DNA from: Actinophytocola sp963727495
GTDB taxonomy: Bacteria; Actinomycetota; Actinomycetes; Mycobacteriales; Pseudonocardiaceae
Direction of reading: 5' to 3'
Length of the DNA stretch: 64,000 bases
Assembly: GCA_963727495.1 (NCBI GenBank)
Contig: CAVSGQ010000007.1
Span: 62,001 to 126,000, forward strand
Shown here: in pieces, positions 23,628-32,459 of the stretch
Position numbering within the stretch: position 1 is the stretch's first letter
Layout: each line of letters begins with the position of its first letter
Program-made: the position numbers and the translations under genes
Notes under the pieces: generated by a model
Databases searched by the model: none
What the model was told of the DNA's origin: nothing
The model's input: only the letters and a program-made list of their open reading frames with translations

Positions 23628-25246
23628 CCAGTACCGCGCAGCTGGTCGGCGAGACGCTCGCCGGGCTCGGGGTCGCGCACGCGTTCGGCGTCGTGGGGAG
23701 CGGCAACTTCGTGGTGACCAACGCGCTGCGCGACGGCGGCGTGCCCTACGTCGCGGCCCGCCACGAGTCCGGCGCGGCGACGATGGCCGACGCCTACGCG
23801 CGGATGAGCGACCGGCTCGCGGTCGTCACCACCCACCAGGGGTGCGGGCTCACCAACGCGCTGACCGGCATCACGGAGGCGGCCAAGAGCCGCACCCCGC
23901 TGCTCGTGCTGACCGCCGACACCGCGGGCGCGGCGGTCCGCAACAACTTCCGGATCGACCAGGACGCCGCGATCGCCGCCGTCGGCGCGGTGCCCGAACG
24001 GGTGCACTCCCCCGCCTCCGCGGTGGCCGACACCGTGCGCGCCTACCGGACCGCGGTGCACGAGCGACGGACCGTGGTGCTCAACCTGCCGCTCGACGTC
24101 CAGGCCGAGCCTGCCCGGCCCGCACCCGCCGTGCTGCCACCCGCGCCACGGCCCGCCCGGCCCGCCGCCGACTCCGTCGCCGAGCTGGCCGCCGCGCTCC
24201 GCGCCGCCCGCCGCCCCGTGTTCGTCGCCGGCCGCGGCGCCCGCCACGCCGGGCCGGAGCTGCGGCGCCTCGCCGCCGCCGCCGGTGCGCTGCTCGCCAC
24301 CTCGGCCGTCGCGAGTGGACTGTTCGCCGGGGACGACTGGTCGCTCGGCATCTCCGGCGGGTTCTCCTCGCCGCTGGCCGCCGAGCTGATCTCGGCGGCC
24401 GACCTGGTCGTCGGGTGGGGCTGCGCGCTGAACATGTGGACCACCCGGCACGGCCGGCTGCTCGGTCCGGACGCGACACTCGCCCAGGTCGACCTCGACC
24501 CCGCCGCGCTCGGCGCGCACCGGCCGGTGGACGTCGGCGTGCTCGGCGACGCCGGCCAGACCGCGCGCGACGTGCTCGACGCCCTCGGGTCTACTCAGGA
24601 CGGATACCGCACGCCGCAGTTGCGGGACCGGATCGCGAAGCAGGTGCGCTGGCGCGACGTCGCGCACCCCGACGAGTCCACGGCGCGGCGCATCGACCCG
24701 CGCACACTCAGCCGCGCGCTCGACGACCTGCTGCCGGCCGAGCGGGTGGTGGCCGTCGACTCCGGCAACTTCATGGGCTACCCGAGCGCGTACCTGTCCG
24801 TCCCGGACCACTACGGGTTCTGCCTCACCCAGGCGTTCCAGTCGATCGGGCTCGGCCTGGCCACCGCGATCGGCGCCGCGCTCGCCCGGCCCGACCGGCT
24901 GGCGGTGGCGGCGCTGGGCGACGGCGGCTGCCTGATGAGCGCCGCCGAGCTGGAGACGGTGGCGCGGCTGGGCCTGCCGATGGTGATCGTGGTCTACAAC
25001 GACGAGGCCTACGGCGCCGAGGTGCACCACTTCACCGGCGCCGACCACGGCACCGTGCGGTTCCCGGAGACCGACATCGCCGCCATCGGCGCCGGCTTCG
25101 GCTGCGCCGCGCTCACCGTCCGCACCACCGCCGACCTGACCGGCCTCGGCGACTGGCTCGACGGCCCCCGGGACCGGCCGCTGCTGATCGACGCCAAGAT
25201 CACCAGCGACGGCGGCTCCTGGTGGCTCGCCGAGGCCTTCCGGTAG
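23624..25246 (+). CDS. Thiamine-pyrophosphate-dependent decarboxylase/lyase
   Basis: A 540-residue member of the acetolactate-synthase/benzoylformate-decarboxylase family. The PYR domain has AFGVVGSGNFVVTNAL and the activating Glu in YVAARHESGAATMADAYARM. A middle FAD/structural domain follows. The PP domain carries the TPP motif LGDGGCLMSAAELETVARL to VVYNDEAYGAEVHHF (GDG...NDxxYG, slightly altered from NN). The GTG start (23624) overlaps the cyclase stop. The substrate is probably a 2-oxo acid; pairing with a cyclase recalls degradation of aromatic or polyol compounds, but this is inference. Confidence 0.87.
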   Translation: MTSTAQLVGETLAGLGVAHAFGVVGSGNFVVTNALRDGGVPYVAARHESGAATMADAYARMSDRLAVVTTHQGCGLTNALTGITEAAKSRTPLLVLTADTAGAAVRNNFRIDQDAAIAAVGAVPERVHSPASAVADTVRAYRTAVHERRTVVLNLPLDVQAEPARPAPAVLPPAPRPARPAADSVAELAAALRAARRPVFVAGRGARHAGPELRRLAAAAGALLATSAVASGLFAGDDWSLGISGGFSSPLAAELISAADLVVGWGCALNMWTTRHGRLLGPDATLAQVDLDPAALGAHRPVDVGVLGDAGQTARDVLDALGSTQDGYRTPQLRDRIAKQVRWRDVAHPDESTARRIDPRTLSRALDDLLPAERVVAVDSGNFMGYPSAYLSVPDHYGFCLTQAFQSIGLGLATAIGAALARPDRLAVAALGDGGCLMSAAELETVARLGLPMVIVVYNDEAYGAEVHHFTGADHGTVRFPETDIAAIGAGFGCAALTVRTTADLTGLGDWLDGPRDRPLLIDAKITSDGGSWWLAEAFR

Positions 25247-25756
25247 CCGGTCCGGGTCACCGTCGTGACCGGATCGTCGTCGACGCGGACCTGGTCCCGC
25301 TCGACGAGCTGCGCCGGTCCTACGCCCTGATGGCGCTGGACCTGCCCGGCGCGGCCTGTGCGCAACGCGAGTAGCGCCCCGAAACCCGCCGGAATTGTCC
25401 CGAACAATTCCCGCCCGGCGCCGGCGCGGAATTCCGGTCCGGGCCGCGGAATATCTTTTGTCCGCCACCGCGGGCCAGACGGTTACTTTCGAACCGCCGA
25501 CCGTGGCCGGCCGCTCACGAACGGCGACAATCCGGCAGGTGGGCAGCGAACTCGAGTGTGCCCCGCGCCCGGGAGGACAGGGACCTAAGTCCCGAATCGA
25601 GCGCGGCCTCCACGGCACGCGGCACATGGCCTTGACATTCCCCAACCGGTCGGCTTGCATCGCGAAGTCGCCAGTGCGTCCAATTCCGCAGGGCTCTGGC
25701 AACCCGCCAGACAGACCGGGGGCACCGGCACGCGGCCGACGGGTCAGATTGGACAT
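25247..25756. other. Intergenic region before conservon
   Basis: About 510 bp with no convincing intact gene. A plus-strand stretch at 25263-25374 reads RIVVDADLVPLDELRRSYAL and onward to a stop; it could be the tail of a lost gene. The rest is less GC-biased and contains an inverted repeat at 25391-25411. It should hold the conservon promoter, which I could not place with confidence. Confidence 0.5.
25391..25411. promoter_or_regulatory. Inverted repeat GGAATTGT-CCCGA-ACAATTCC
   Basis: A perfect 8-bp palindrome with a 5-bp centre in an AT-enriched patch. The size and form suit a dimeric repressor site or a weak terminator for the upstream operon; there is no T-tract. No known factor can be assigned. 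Confidence 0.4.
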
Positions 25757-28135
25757 GTGGTGGCGGAGCCTGGGCAGCGGGACGCTGCGAAATGGCGGGT
25801 CAACGGCTGGAGCCTGCGCACCAAGGTCGCCGTCGTGCTCGTGGTGCCCGCGGTGGTCGCGCTCGCCCTGGGCGGCCTGCGGGTCCAGGCCCAGCTCGAC
25901 GACGCCAACCGCCTCAGCACCGTCCGCGACCAGCTCGCCGTTCTCGGTGACGTCGTCGACCTCGCCGACCTGGTCGCGCTGGAGATGGTGGCCGCCGTGC
26001 CCGGCGGCGACGACACCGAGCTCGCCCAGCGTCAGGACGCGGTCGACCAGCAGGTCACCGTCGTGCGCAACGCCGCGGACTTCGCCCGCCTGCCCGGTGA
26101 CGTCAGCCGCAAGCTCAACAACGCGCTCGACGAGCTCGGCGACGCACGCAAGGAGGTGATCGCCGGGGACACCGACCCGGTCACCGAGTCCTTCGACTAC
26201 CGCGAGGTGATCGCCGGGCTCGGCGAGCTGGTGCCGCGGGTGGTCTCGTTCACCCACACCGAGGACCTCGACGACCGCGCCTCGACGGTGCTCTCCATGC
26301 TGCTGCTGCGGGCCGCGCTGGCCAACGAGGAGGCGCTCGTCGCCGCCGGCCACGGCAAGGCGGTCAGCCCCGACGTCGCCGCCTCGGTGCAGCACTCGGC
26401 CGCCGAGGAGGCCGTGCTCGGCCAGCAGCTCTCGCTGGACATCCCGGCCGCCGACCTGCCCGCGTTCGTCTCCGCCACCCGGACCTGGTCGGCCCGCCGC
26501 GACGCCATCCAGGCCGCCATCGCGAAGAGCCGGACCGTGGACCTGCAACGGCTGCTGCCCGACCTGCAGGCCGAGTCGGCCGCCCTGCGCGGCCTCGTGC
26601 ACGACAAGTACACCGAGCTCGTCGACACCGTGTCCGCCCGCACCAACCAGGTACGCTCGGACGCCCTGCGCGACACCGCGATCGTGCTCGGCGCGCTGCT
26701 CGCCGCGCTGGCGATCGCGCTGACCGTGGCCCGGTCGCTGCTGCTGCCGGTCCGCCGGCTGCGCGCGGCCGCCCTGTCCGTCGCGCACGACAAGCTGCCG
26801 AAGACCGTCGAACGGGTGCGCACCGGCGAGCACGTCGACTGGCGGGCCGTCGAGCCGATGACCGTGCACACCGACGAGGAGATCGGCCAGCTCGCCCGCG
26901 CGTTCGACGACATGCACCAGCAGGCCGTCCGGCTGGCCGGCGAGCAGGCCGAGCTGCGCCACCAGGTCAGCGAGATGTTCATGACGCTCTCGCGGCGCAG
27001 CCAGTCGCTGGTGGAGCTGCAGCTCGGCGTGATCGAGAGCCTGGAGTCCGACGAGCACGACCCGCGGCGGCTGGAGGGCCTGTTCCGGCTCGACCACCTG
27101 GCCACCCGGCTGCGCCGCAACGGCGAGAACCTCCAGGTGCTCGCCGGCGGCGCGCCCCCGAAGCGGGGCAACCGGCCGGTGTCGGTCGTCGAGGTCCTGC
27201 GGGCGGCCACCTCGGAGGTCAAGGACTACCGGCGGGTCAGCCTCGGGCACGCGCCGAGCGCGTCGGTGCGCGCCACCGCGGCGACCGACGTCGTGCACAT
27301 CCTCGCCGAGCTGCTGGAGAACGCGACCCGCTTCTCGCCGCCGGACCGCAAGGTCGTGCTCACCGCGGACCGCGGCACCGACGGCGGGCTGCTGTTCGAG
27401 GTGATCGACGCCGGGCTCGGGATGGCCCCGGAGGACCTCGGGTCGGCCAACCAGCGCCTCGCCGCCGCGGACGCCATCGGCCCGGAGACCACCCGGCGGA
27501 TGGGCCTGTTCGTGGTCAGCATGCTCGCCGCGCGGCACGAGGTGACCGTCCGGCTGCGGCCCACCTACGACCGCGCGAAGCAGGCCGGCATCACCGCGAG
27601 CGTGCACGTGCCCGGCTCGCTCGTCCTCTCCGACAGCGCCCCGGAGCCCTACCTCCCGACCCCCGCCGCGTCCCCCGTCCCCCCCGCCCCGCCCTCGCCC
27701 GCCGTGCCGGCCGAGGGCGGCGCCGAGCCCAGGGTGGTGATCCCGGCCCCGGCCACCAACGGCAGCCGGATCGGCTGGTTCACCCCGATCGTCGCCGTCG
27801 AGGACGCGCCGGCGCAGGCCCCTGCCGTGCCACCGGAAACGAAGCCGGCCCGCAGCGCAACGAACGGCACGCCGGACGCGACTAAGAGCGTGCCCGGCAA
27901 CGAACCGACCCTCCGCACCACGGCGGCGGGCCTGCCGATGCGCACACCGCGCACCGGCGCGCCCCCCGCGCCACCCGCCCGGCGACCGGCCGACACCGGT
28001 CAGCAGGCCAAGACCGGCACGGGGTTCCGCGACCCCGAGGCGATCCGCAACAACCTGTCCAGGCACTACAGCGGCGTGCGGGCGGCCCGGCGTGCCCGGG
28101 AGCAGCCCGATTCCGCGCCGGACCGGAACACCTGA
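25757..28135 (+). CDS. cvnA: Conservon sensor kinase-like protein CvnA
   Basis: A ~792-residue membrane histidine-kinase-like protein that heads a conservon, an actinomycete signalling operon resembling eukaryotic G-protein modules. TM1 is at about 22-42 (KVAVVLVVPAVVALALGG) and TM2 at about 303-327, with a helical nitrate/nitrite-sensor-like external domain between them. A HAMP-like segment, a dimerisation region with LFRLDHLATRLRRNGEN and an ATPase domain (ILAELLENATRFSPP, MGLFVVSMLAARHEV) follow. The last ~170 residues are Pro/Ala-rich and disordered, ending FRDPEAIRNNLSRHYSGV, a common CvnA tail. The start is uncertain: GTG 25757 is my choice, with in-frame candidates up to 25655. Confidence 0.88.
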   Translation: MVAEPGQRDAAKWRVNGWSLRTKVAVVLVVPAVVALALGGLRVQAQLDDANRLSTVRDQLAVLGDVVDLADLVALEMVAAVPGGDDTELAQRQDAVDQQVTVVRNAADFARLPGDVSRKLNNALDELGDARKEVIAGDTDPVTESFDYREVIAGLGELVPRVVSFTHTEDLDDRASTVLSMLLLRAALANEEALVAAGHGKAVSPDVAASVQHSAAEEAVLGQQLSLDIPAADLPAFVSATRTWSARRDAIQAAIAKSRTVDLQRLLPDLQAESAALRGLVHDKYTELVDTVSARTNQVRSDALRDTAIVLGALLAALAIALTVARSLLLPVRRLRAAALSVAHDKLPKTVERVRTGEHVDWRAVEPMTVHTDEEIGQLARAFDDMHQQAVRLAGEQAELRHQVSEMFMTLSRRSQSLVELQLGVIESLESDEHDPRRLEGLFRLDHLATRLRRNGENLQVLAGGAPPKRGNRPVSVVEVLRAATSEVKDYRRVSLGHAPSASVRATAATDVVHILAELLENATRFSPPDRKVVLTADRGTDGGLLFEVIDAGLGMAPEDLGSANQRLAAADAIGPETTRRMGLFVVSMLAARHEVTVRLRPTYDRAKQAGITASVHVPGSLVLSDSAPEPYLPTPAASPVPPAPPSPAVPAEGGAEPRVVIPAPATNGSRIGWFTPIVAVEDAPAQAPAVPPETKPARSATNGTPDATKSVPGNEPTLRTTAAGLPMRTPRTGAPPAPPARRPADTGQQAKTGTGFRDPEAIRNNLSRHYSGVRAARRAREQPDSAPDRNT

Positions 28136-28229
28136 GATGGCCGCGCGGGAGGGCCGCGACGGGGAGTCGGTGGAGGAGAGCCGCAGGGCCGCTGGGAGAG
28201 CCGTCGGCTCCGATTCGAGGGAGGGGTCC

Positions 28230-28649
28230 ATGACCACCGAGAGCACCACCGCGACCGAGCCGACGCTCGGGTGGCTGGTCTCCGCGTTCACCCAGGAGGT
28301 CCCCGGGGTGGACCACGCCGTCCTGGTGTCCGCCGACGGGCTGCTGGTCGCCGCCAGCGACGGCCTGCAGCGCGACCTCGCGGACCAGATGTCCGCGCTG
28401 ACCGCCGGGCTCACCAGCCTCACCGTCGGCGCCGCGCAGCTGTTCACGGCGGGCCGGGTCGTGCAGTCGGTGATCGAGATGGAGGGCGGGTTCCTGCTGC
28501 TGATGAGCGTCGGGGACGGCTCGCACCTCGCCGTGGTCGCCGCCCAGGGGTGCGACATCGGCCTCGTCGGCTACGAGATGACGCTGCTGGTCGACCGGGT
28601 CGGCCGGATGGTCGACACCCCGGTCCGCGGGGCCGACGACGGCCATTGA
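28230..28649 (+). CDS. cvnB: Conservon roadblock/LC7 protein CvnB
   Basis: A 139-residue roadblock/LC7-domain protein: LGWLVSAFTQEVPGVDHAVLV, SADGLLVAASDGLQRDLADQM and FLLLMSVGDGSHLAVVAAQG show the fold. In conservons it associates with the GTPase CvnD at the membrane and acts as its regulator, like MglB. Start ATG 28230 follows GAGGGAGGGG. It is second in the operon. Confidence 0.93.
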   Translation: MTTESTTATEPTLGWLVSAFTQEVPGVDHAVLVSADGLLVAASDGLQRDLADQMSALTAGLTSLTVGAAQLFTAGRVVQSVIEMEGGFLLLMSVGDGSHLAVVAAQGCDIGLVGYEMTLLVDRVGRMVDTPVRGADDGH

Positions 28650-28687
28650 GGACGACGGGCAGTGAGACGGCAACCGAGGGGGACACC

Positions 28688-29056
28688 GTGACCGATGCGT
28701 CGCGCGGCTCCGGGCGGGCGGCGCTCGCCCGGCCCTACTCGTGGACCGAGGGCCGCACGCGGCCCAGCGTCGAGCTGGCCGTGGAGGCCAGGGTGCGGAC
28801 CACCAACCGCGCGCTGGCCATGCCGCAGCGCCGGGTCAGCGCCATGTGGACGGTGACCCGGCTGTGCCACCAGCCCCGGTCGGTCGCCGAGATCGCGGCG
28901 CACCTGGCGGTCCCGCTGGGGGTGGCGAGGGTGCTGGTGGCGGACATGCTCGGCGACGGGCTGGTGGCGGTGGAGGCGACGCTCACCGCCGACGCGGGCG
29001 CCGACGAACGACGCCGCCTGATCGAGAGGGTGCTCAGTGGACTTCGTGCTCGGTAG
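28688..29056 (+). CDS. cvnC: Conservon DUF742 protein CvnC
   Basis: A 122-residue DUF742 protein: RPYSWTEGRTRPSVELAVEARV is its N-terminal signature, followed by a winged-helix-like part (VTRLCHQPRSVAEIAAHLAV, VARVLVADMLGDGLVAVE). Its role is thought to be coupling within the conservon complex or DNA binding. GTG start 28688. The 3' end overlaps cvnD by 20 bp. Confidence 0.92.
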   Translation: MTDASRGSGRAALARPYSWTEGRTRPSVELAVEARVRTTNRALAMPQRRVSAMWTVTRLCHQPRSVAEIAAHLAVPLGVARVLVADMLGDGLVAVEATLTADAGADERRRLIERVLSGLRAR

Positions 29057-29660
29057 ATCGGCGGAGCCGATCACATCGGCCAAGATCGTCGTCGCCGGCG
29101 GGTTCGGCGTCGGCAAGACGACCTTCGTCGGCGCCATGTCGGAGATCGCCCCGGTGCGCACCGAGGCGCTGATGACCAGCGCCGGCATCGGCATCGACGA
29201 GATGCCGGCGCAGTCGGCCAAGATCTCCACGACGGTGGCCATGGACTTCGGCCGCATCACGCTGGCCGACGACCTCGTGCTCTACGTCTTCGGTACGCCG
29301 GGCCAGCACCGTTTCTGGTTCATGTGGGACGACATCGCCCGCGGCGCCATCGCGGCGATCGTGCTGGTGGACACCAGACGGCTCGCCGACGGCTTCTCCG
29401 CCATCGACTACTTCGAGTCGCGCGGGCTGCCGTTCCTGGTCGCCGTCAACGAGTTCGACGACGCCCGCCGCTACCCCGTCGGCCAGATCCGCGAGGCGCT
29501 CGCGCTGCCCGAGGACGTCGTGATCATGCAGTGCGACGCGCGCTCCCGCGACTCGGCCAAGGAGGTCCTCATCGCGGCGAGCGAGTACGCCCTGTCCCGC
29601 CTGGCACCGGTGCCGGCCCCGCTGCCGAAGCGTCCCGTGCGGGCGCCCGGCGCCCGCTGA
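29037..29660 (+). CDS. cvnD: Conservon small GTPase CvnD
   Basis: A 207-residue MglA/Ras-like GTPase. G1 is VAGGFGVGKTTFVGAM, G3 lies in VFGTPGQHRFWFMWDD (Gly-Gln where Ras has Gly-Gln) and G4 is VAVNEFDDARR (N-x-x-D). It cycles with CvnA and CvnB as regulators and controls development or metabolism in Streptomyces. GTG start 29037 lies inside the end of cvnC, so they are translationally coupled. Confidence 0.95.
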   Translation: MDFVLGRSAEPITSAKIVVAGGFGVGKTTFVGAMSEIAPVRTEALMTSAGIGIDEMPAQSAKISTTVAMDFGRITLADDLVLYVFGTPGQHRFWFMWDDIARGAIAAIVLVDTRRLADGFSAIDYFESRGLPFLVAVNEFDDARRYPVGQIREALALPEDVVIMQCDARSRDSAKEVLIAASEYALSRLAPVPAPLPKRPVRAPGAR

Positions 29661-29671
29661 GGAGCGCGTCA

Positions 29672-30490
29672 ATGCCCCTGGCCATCGACCACGTCCACCA
29701 CTTCGACCTCGGCAGCTGGCTGGTGTTCTTCGCGTACACCACGTCCGTGGTCGGCTGCACCGTCGGGCTCGCGTGCACCCACCTCGCCCGGCACGCCGGC
29801 ACCGAGGGCCGGCGCCTGGGCTGGCAGGCGCTGGCCGCGGTGACGATCGGCGGCGTCGGCATCTGGCTCATGCACTTCATCGCCATGCTCGGCTTCACCA
29901 CGCCCGGGCTGCCGGTGCGCTACGACGTCTCGCGCACCGCGTTCTCCGCGCTGCTCGCCGTCTGCGCGGTGTTCGCCGGGCTGCTCGTGTTCGGCGCGCG
30001 CCGCACGTTCTCGCTGTGGCGGCTGCTGCTCGGCGGGCTGCTCACCGGGCTCGCCGTGGCCCTCATGCACTACGCCGGCATGTGGGCGGTGAACATCAAG
30101 GGCAGCATGTCCTACGAGCCCGGCCTGGTCACGTTGTCGGTGGCCATCGCGGTCGCGGCCGCGACCGCCGCGCTGTGGTTCACCGTGGCCGCCGACCGCC
30201 TGTGGCTGCGGGTGCTCGCGGGCCTGGTCATGGGCCTGGCCGTGACCGGCATGCACTACACCGGGATGGCCGCGGTCCGCGTCGACCTCGACCCGAACGC
30301 GCCCGACCCGGCCGGCGTCGAGGTGTTCACGTTCCTGCTGCCGATCTTCGTGCTCGCCGCGGTCGCCCTCGCGGGTGCCGTCACCGCCGTGCTGATGGCG
30401 AACCCGCCCGAGCCCGGCGGCCCGCCGGAGGAGCCGGTCGCGGCGCCGCCCGGCGAGCCGGTCGCGTCGGCCGGCGCCGGTACGGCATGA
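29672..30490 (+). CDS. MHYT-domain membrane sensor protein
   Basis: A 272-residue integral membrane protein with three MHYT-type motifs in successive helices: WLMHFIAMLG, ALMHYAGMWAV and TGMHYTGMAAV. These Met/His pairs are proposed to bind copper and sense O2, CO or NO. About seven helices are visible and the C-terminus is a short Pro/Glu/Ala tail with no output domain, so any signalling must go through a partner. The gene begins 11 bp after cvnD, which makes it a natural fifth member of this conservon operon. Confidence 0.9.
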   Translation: MPLAIDHVHHFDLGSWLVFFAYTTSVVGCTVGLACTHLARHAGTEGRRLGWQALAAVTIGGVGIWLMHFIAMLGFTTPGLPVRYDVSRTAFSALLAVCAVFAGLLVFGARRTFSLWRLLLGGLLTGLAVALMHYAGMWAVNIKGSMSYEPGLVTLSVAIAVAAATAALWFTVAADRLWLRVLAGLVMGLAVTGMHYTGMAAVRVDLDPNAPDPAGVEVFTFLLPIFVLAAVALAGAVTAVLMANPPEPGGPPEEPVAAPPGEPVASAGAGTA

Positions 30491-30521
30491 TCGTGCCCGT
30501 CGAGCGACCCGAGGAGTGCAC

Positions 30522-30968
30522 ATGGCCGGTCAGTTCGAGGCGAGCATCGAGATCGACCGCCCGGTCGCCGAGGTCTTCGCCTTCCTCTCCGACGGTGAGA
30601 ACGACCCGAAGTTCAGCCCGCGCGTTCAGCGGATCGAGAAGACCACGGACGGCCCGACCGCCGTCGGCACGGTGTACCGGAGCACGGTCAAGGACGCCGG
30701 CATGACCTCCCGGCGGGAGTTCCGGATCACCGAGTTCGTCCCGGACGCCACGATCCGCTGGGCGGAGCAGTCGAAGAACCTGGTGACCGCCGCCGAGGGC
30801 GGCTACGACTTCGAGGCCGTCTCCGACACGAGGACGAGGCTGCGGGTGTTCAACGTCCTGCAGGGACACGGCTTCGGCAAGCTCATCGCCGGCTTCGCGC
30901 TGAGCGCGGCCCGCAAGGACGCCCCCGCCTTCGCCGAGCGCATCAAGAAGGCCGTCGAGGCCTCCTGA
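30522..30968 (+). CDS. SRPBCC family protein
   Basis: A 148-residue protein with a START-like fold: SIEIDRPVAEVFAFLSDGENDPKFS, VGTVYRSTVKDAGMTSRREF, then RLRVFNVLQGHGFGKLIAG and a C-terminal helix. It resembles polyketide_cyc2-type lipid-binding proteins. Start ATG 30522 follows GAGGAG. It lies 31 bp after the MHYT gene and may be cotranscribed. The ligand is unknown. Confidence 0.85.
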   Translation: MAGQFEASIEIDRPVAEVFAFLSDGENDPKFSPRVQRIEKTTDGPTAVGTVYRSTVKDAGMTSRREFRITEFVPDATIRWAEQSKNLVTAAEGGYDFEAVSDTRTRLRVFNVLQGHGFGKLIAGFALSAARKDAPAFAERIKKAVEAS

Positions 30969-30984
30969 ACCCGCCCACACACCC

Positions 30985-31208
30985 CGACCCGACCCGCCAC
31001 ACCACCGACCCGACTCCCTGCGCAGTCGAGCCGACCCCCCACACAGCCGAGCCGACCCGCTGCGCAGCCGAGCCGACCCCGTGCGTTGCTGAACCGACCC
31101 GCCAGCAGTGCACCTGGTAAGGCGTCGTCCGGCGCGGGCGGCGACGCCCAGGGTCGGATGGACCGCGTGAGGGGTCGGATCGACCGCGTGGGGGGTCGGG
31201 TCGGGTGG
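30985..31208. repeat. Second inverted 21-bp repeat array
   Basis: Six 21-bp units (30985-31110, core CGAGCCGACCC) are followed, after about 35 bp, by two to three units in opposite orientation (31146-31208, core GTGAGGGGTCGGATCGACC). The right-arm unit differs from that of the array at 3661 at only a couple of positions. The array fills the gap between two convergent genes. Confidence 0.85.
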
Positions 31209-31237
31209 GGTGGCGGTGCACTCCTCGCGGCGCGGTG

Positions 31238-32395
31238 TCAGACCTGCTGCGCCACCGGCGTGCTCGGCCGCGCCGGGACGGGCTCGGTCACGATCGCCAC
31301 GTTCACCGTGCGGGACAGCCGCTCGTGCGGCGCGGCCTCGTCGCCGAAGAACACCGCCAGCGGGGTCCAGACGCCCACGACGAACACCGACACCAGCAGC
31401 CCAGCCGGGATCAGCAGCTGTTCGGGGTGCGCCAGCACGTCCCAGTGGTCGACGGACAGCCCGAGCCAGGCCAGCCACAGCGGGGACAGCAGCACCCCGT
31501 TGCGCACCAGCAGCGACACCGGACCCGCGCGGCGGCCGTTGGTCCGCTCCACCCGTAGCAGCATCGCGCGCTTGCCGACCGTGGACCCGGACAGCACCGG
31601 CACGACCAGGAACCAGACGGCCGCGAGCCCCGCCACGATCGGCCCCCGGCCACCGGCCGGCCCACCGAACAGCACGAGCAGGCCGACCACGAGCCCGGTC
31701 AGCGCCACGAACCCCACCGCGTCCGCGAGCAGCGCGAACAGCCGCCGGCTCACCGTCACCCGCGTCGCGTAGCGGCGGCGTTCGCGATCCGGCTCCAGCG
31801 CGGGCAGCAGCCTGCCCAGCGGGCCGGCCACCAGCCAGCCGAGCACCGCGCCCGTCGTGTTGAGCATCAGGTCGTCCACGCTGAACAGCCGGTAGGCGCA
31901 CGGGTAGAGGAACCACAGCCCGGTCAGCTGGGTGAGCTCGAACAGCAGCGACACCCCGAACGCGATCGCCGTGGACGCGAGGAACCGCAGGCCGACCAGG
32001 TAGCGCAGGAAGAAGCCGAGAGGCGCCAGCAGCGCCACGTTGAGCGCCGTGCTCCACACCGCCCCGTAGTGCACGACCGAGCCCAGGCTCCAGTCCCCGC
32101 GGGCGCGCTCCTGGAGCACCTGCACGAAGTAGAACGGCTTCAGCTGCGGGCTGCTCGCGTAGCTCTGGGTGGCGCAGTAGCCGGCCGGGTCGCCGGGCAG
32201 CGGGATGATCGTCTGCATGCCCGCCGCCAGCAGGTAGAACAGGAAGCAGTAGAAGACCAACGTGGTCCACCCGCCCGCGCGGCCCCGACGCCGGTAGCTG
32301 ATCACCGCCACCGGCAGCATGACGATCAACGCGAGGACCGGGAAGATCGACAGCGCCGTGGTGACCGGCAGCAGGAACGTATGGAACACGCTCAA
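31238..32395 (-). CDS. VanZ-RDD fusion membrane protein
   Basis: A 385-residue protein joining two membrane domains. The N-terminal half (about 10-205) is VanZ-like, with the FLFYLLAAGMQTIIPLPG start and the ending LFSVDDLMLNTTGAVLGWLVAGPL (D-D-x-x-x-N-T). The C-terminal half (about 215-345) is an RDD domain: RRLFALLADAVGFVALTGLVV with the Arg and Asp pair, then GSTVGKRAMLLRVERTNG. VanZ confers low-level teicoplanin resistance in enterococci, while most actinobacterial VanZ-like proteins have no known role. Confidence 0.88.
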   Translation of the reverse strand: MSVFHTFLLPVTTALSIFPVLALIVMLPVAVISYRRRGRAGGWTTLVFYCFLFYLLAAGMQTIIPLPGDPAGYCATQSYASSPQLKPFYFVQVLQERARGDWSLGSVVHYGAVWSTALNVALLAPLGFFLRYLVGLRFLASTAIAFGVSLLFELTQLTGLWFLYPCAYRLFSVDDLMLNTTGAVLGWLVAGPLGRLLPALEPDRERRRYATRVTVSRRLFALLADAVGFVALTGLVVGLLVLFGGPAGGRGPIVAGLAAVWFLVVPVLSGSTVGKRAMLLRVERTNGRRAGPVSLLVRNGVLLSPLWLAWLGLSVDHWDVLAHPEQLLIPAGLLVSVFVVGVWTPLAVFFGDEAAPHERLSRTVNVAIVTEPVPARPSTPVAQQV

Positions 32396-32459
32396 CTACT
32401 ACCCCGTTTCCGCGGGTTCCATGCGTCCGGTCCACTGTGGATCTCGCGGGGCCCGCTCG

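Noticed and set aside
23606..28558. Very long open frame (over 1600 codons) on the minus strand
   Set aside because: It lies antisense to the TPP enzyme and cvnA, which have clear homology; long antisense frames are expected in such GC-rich DNA.
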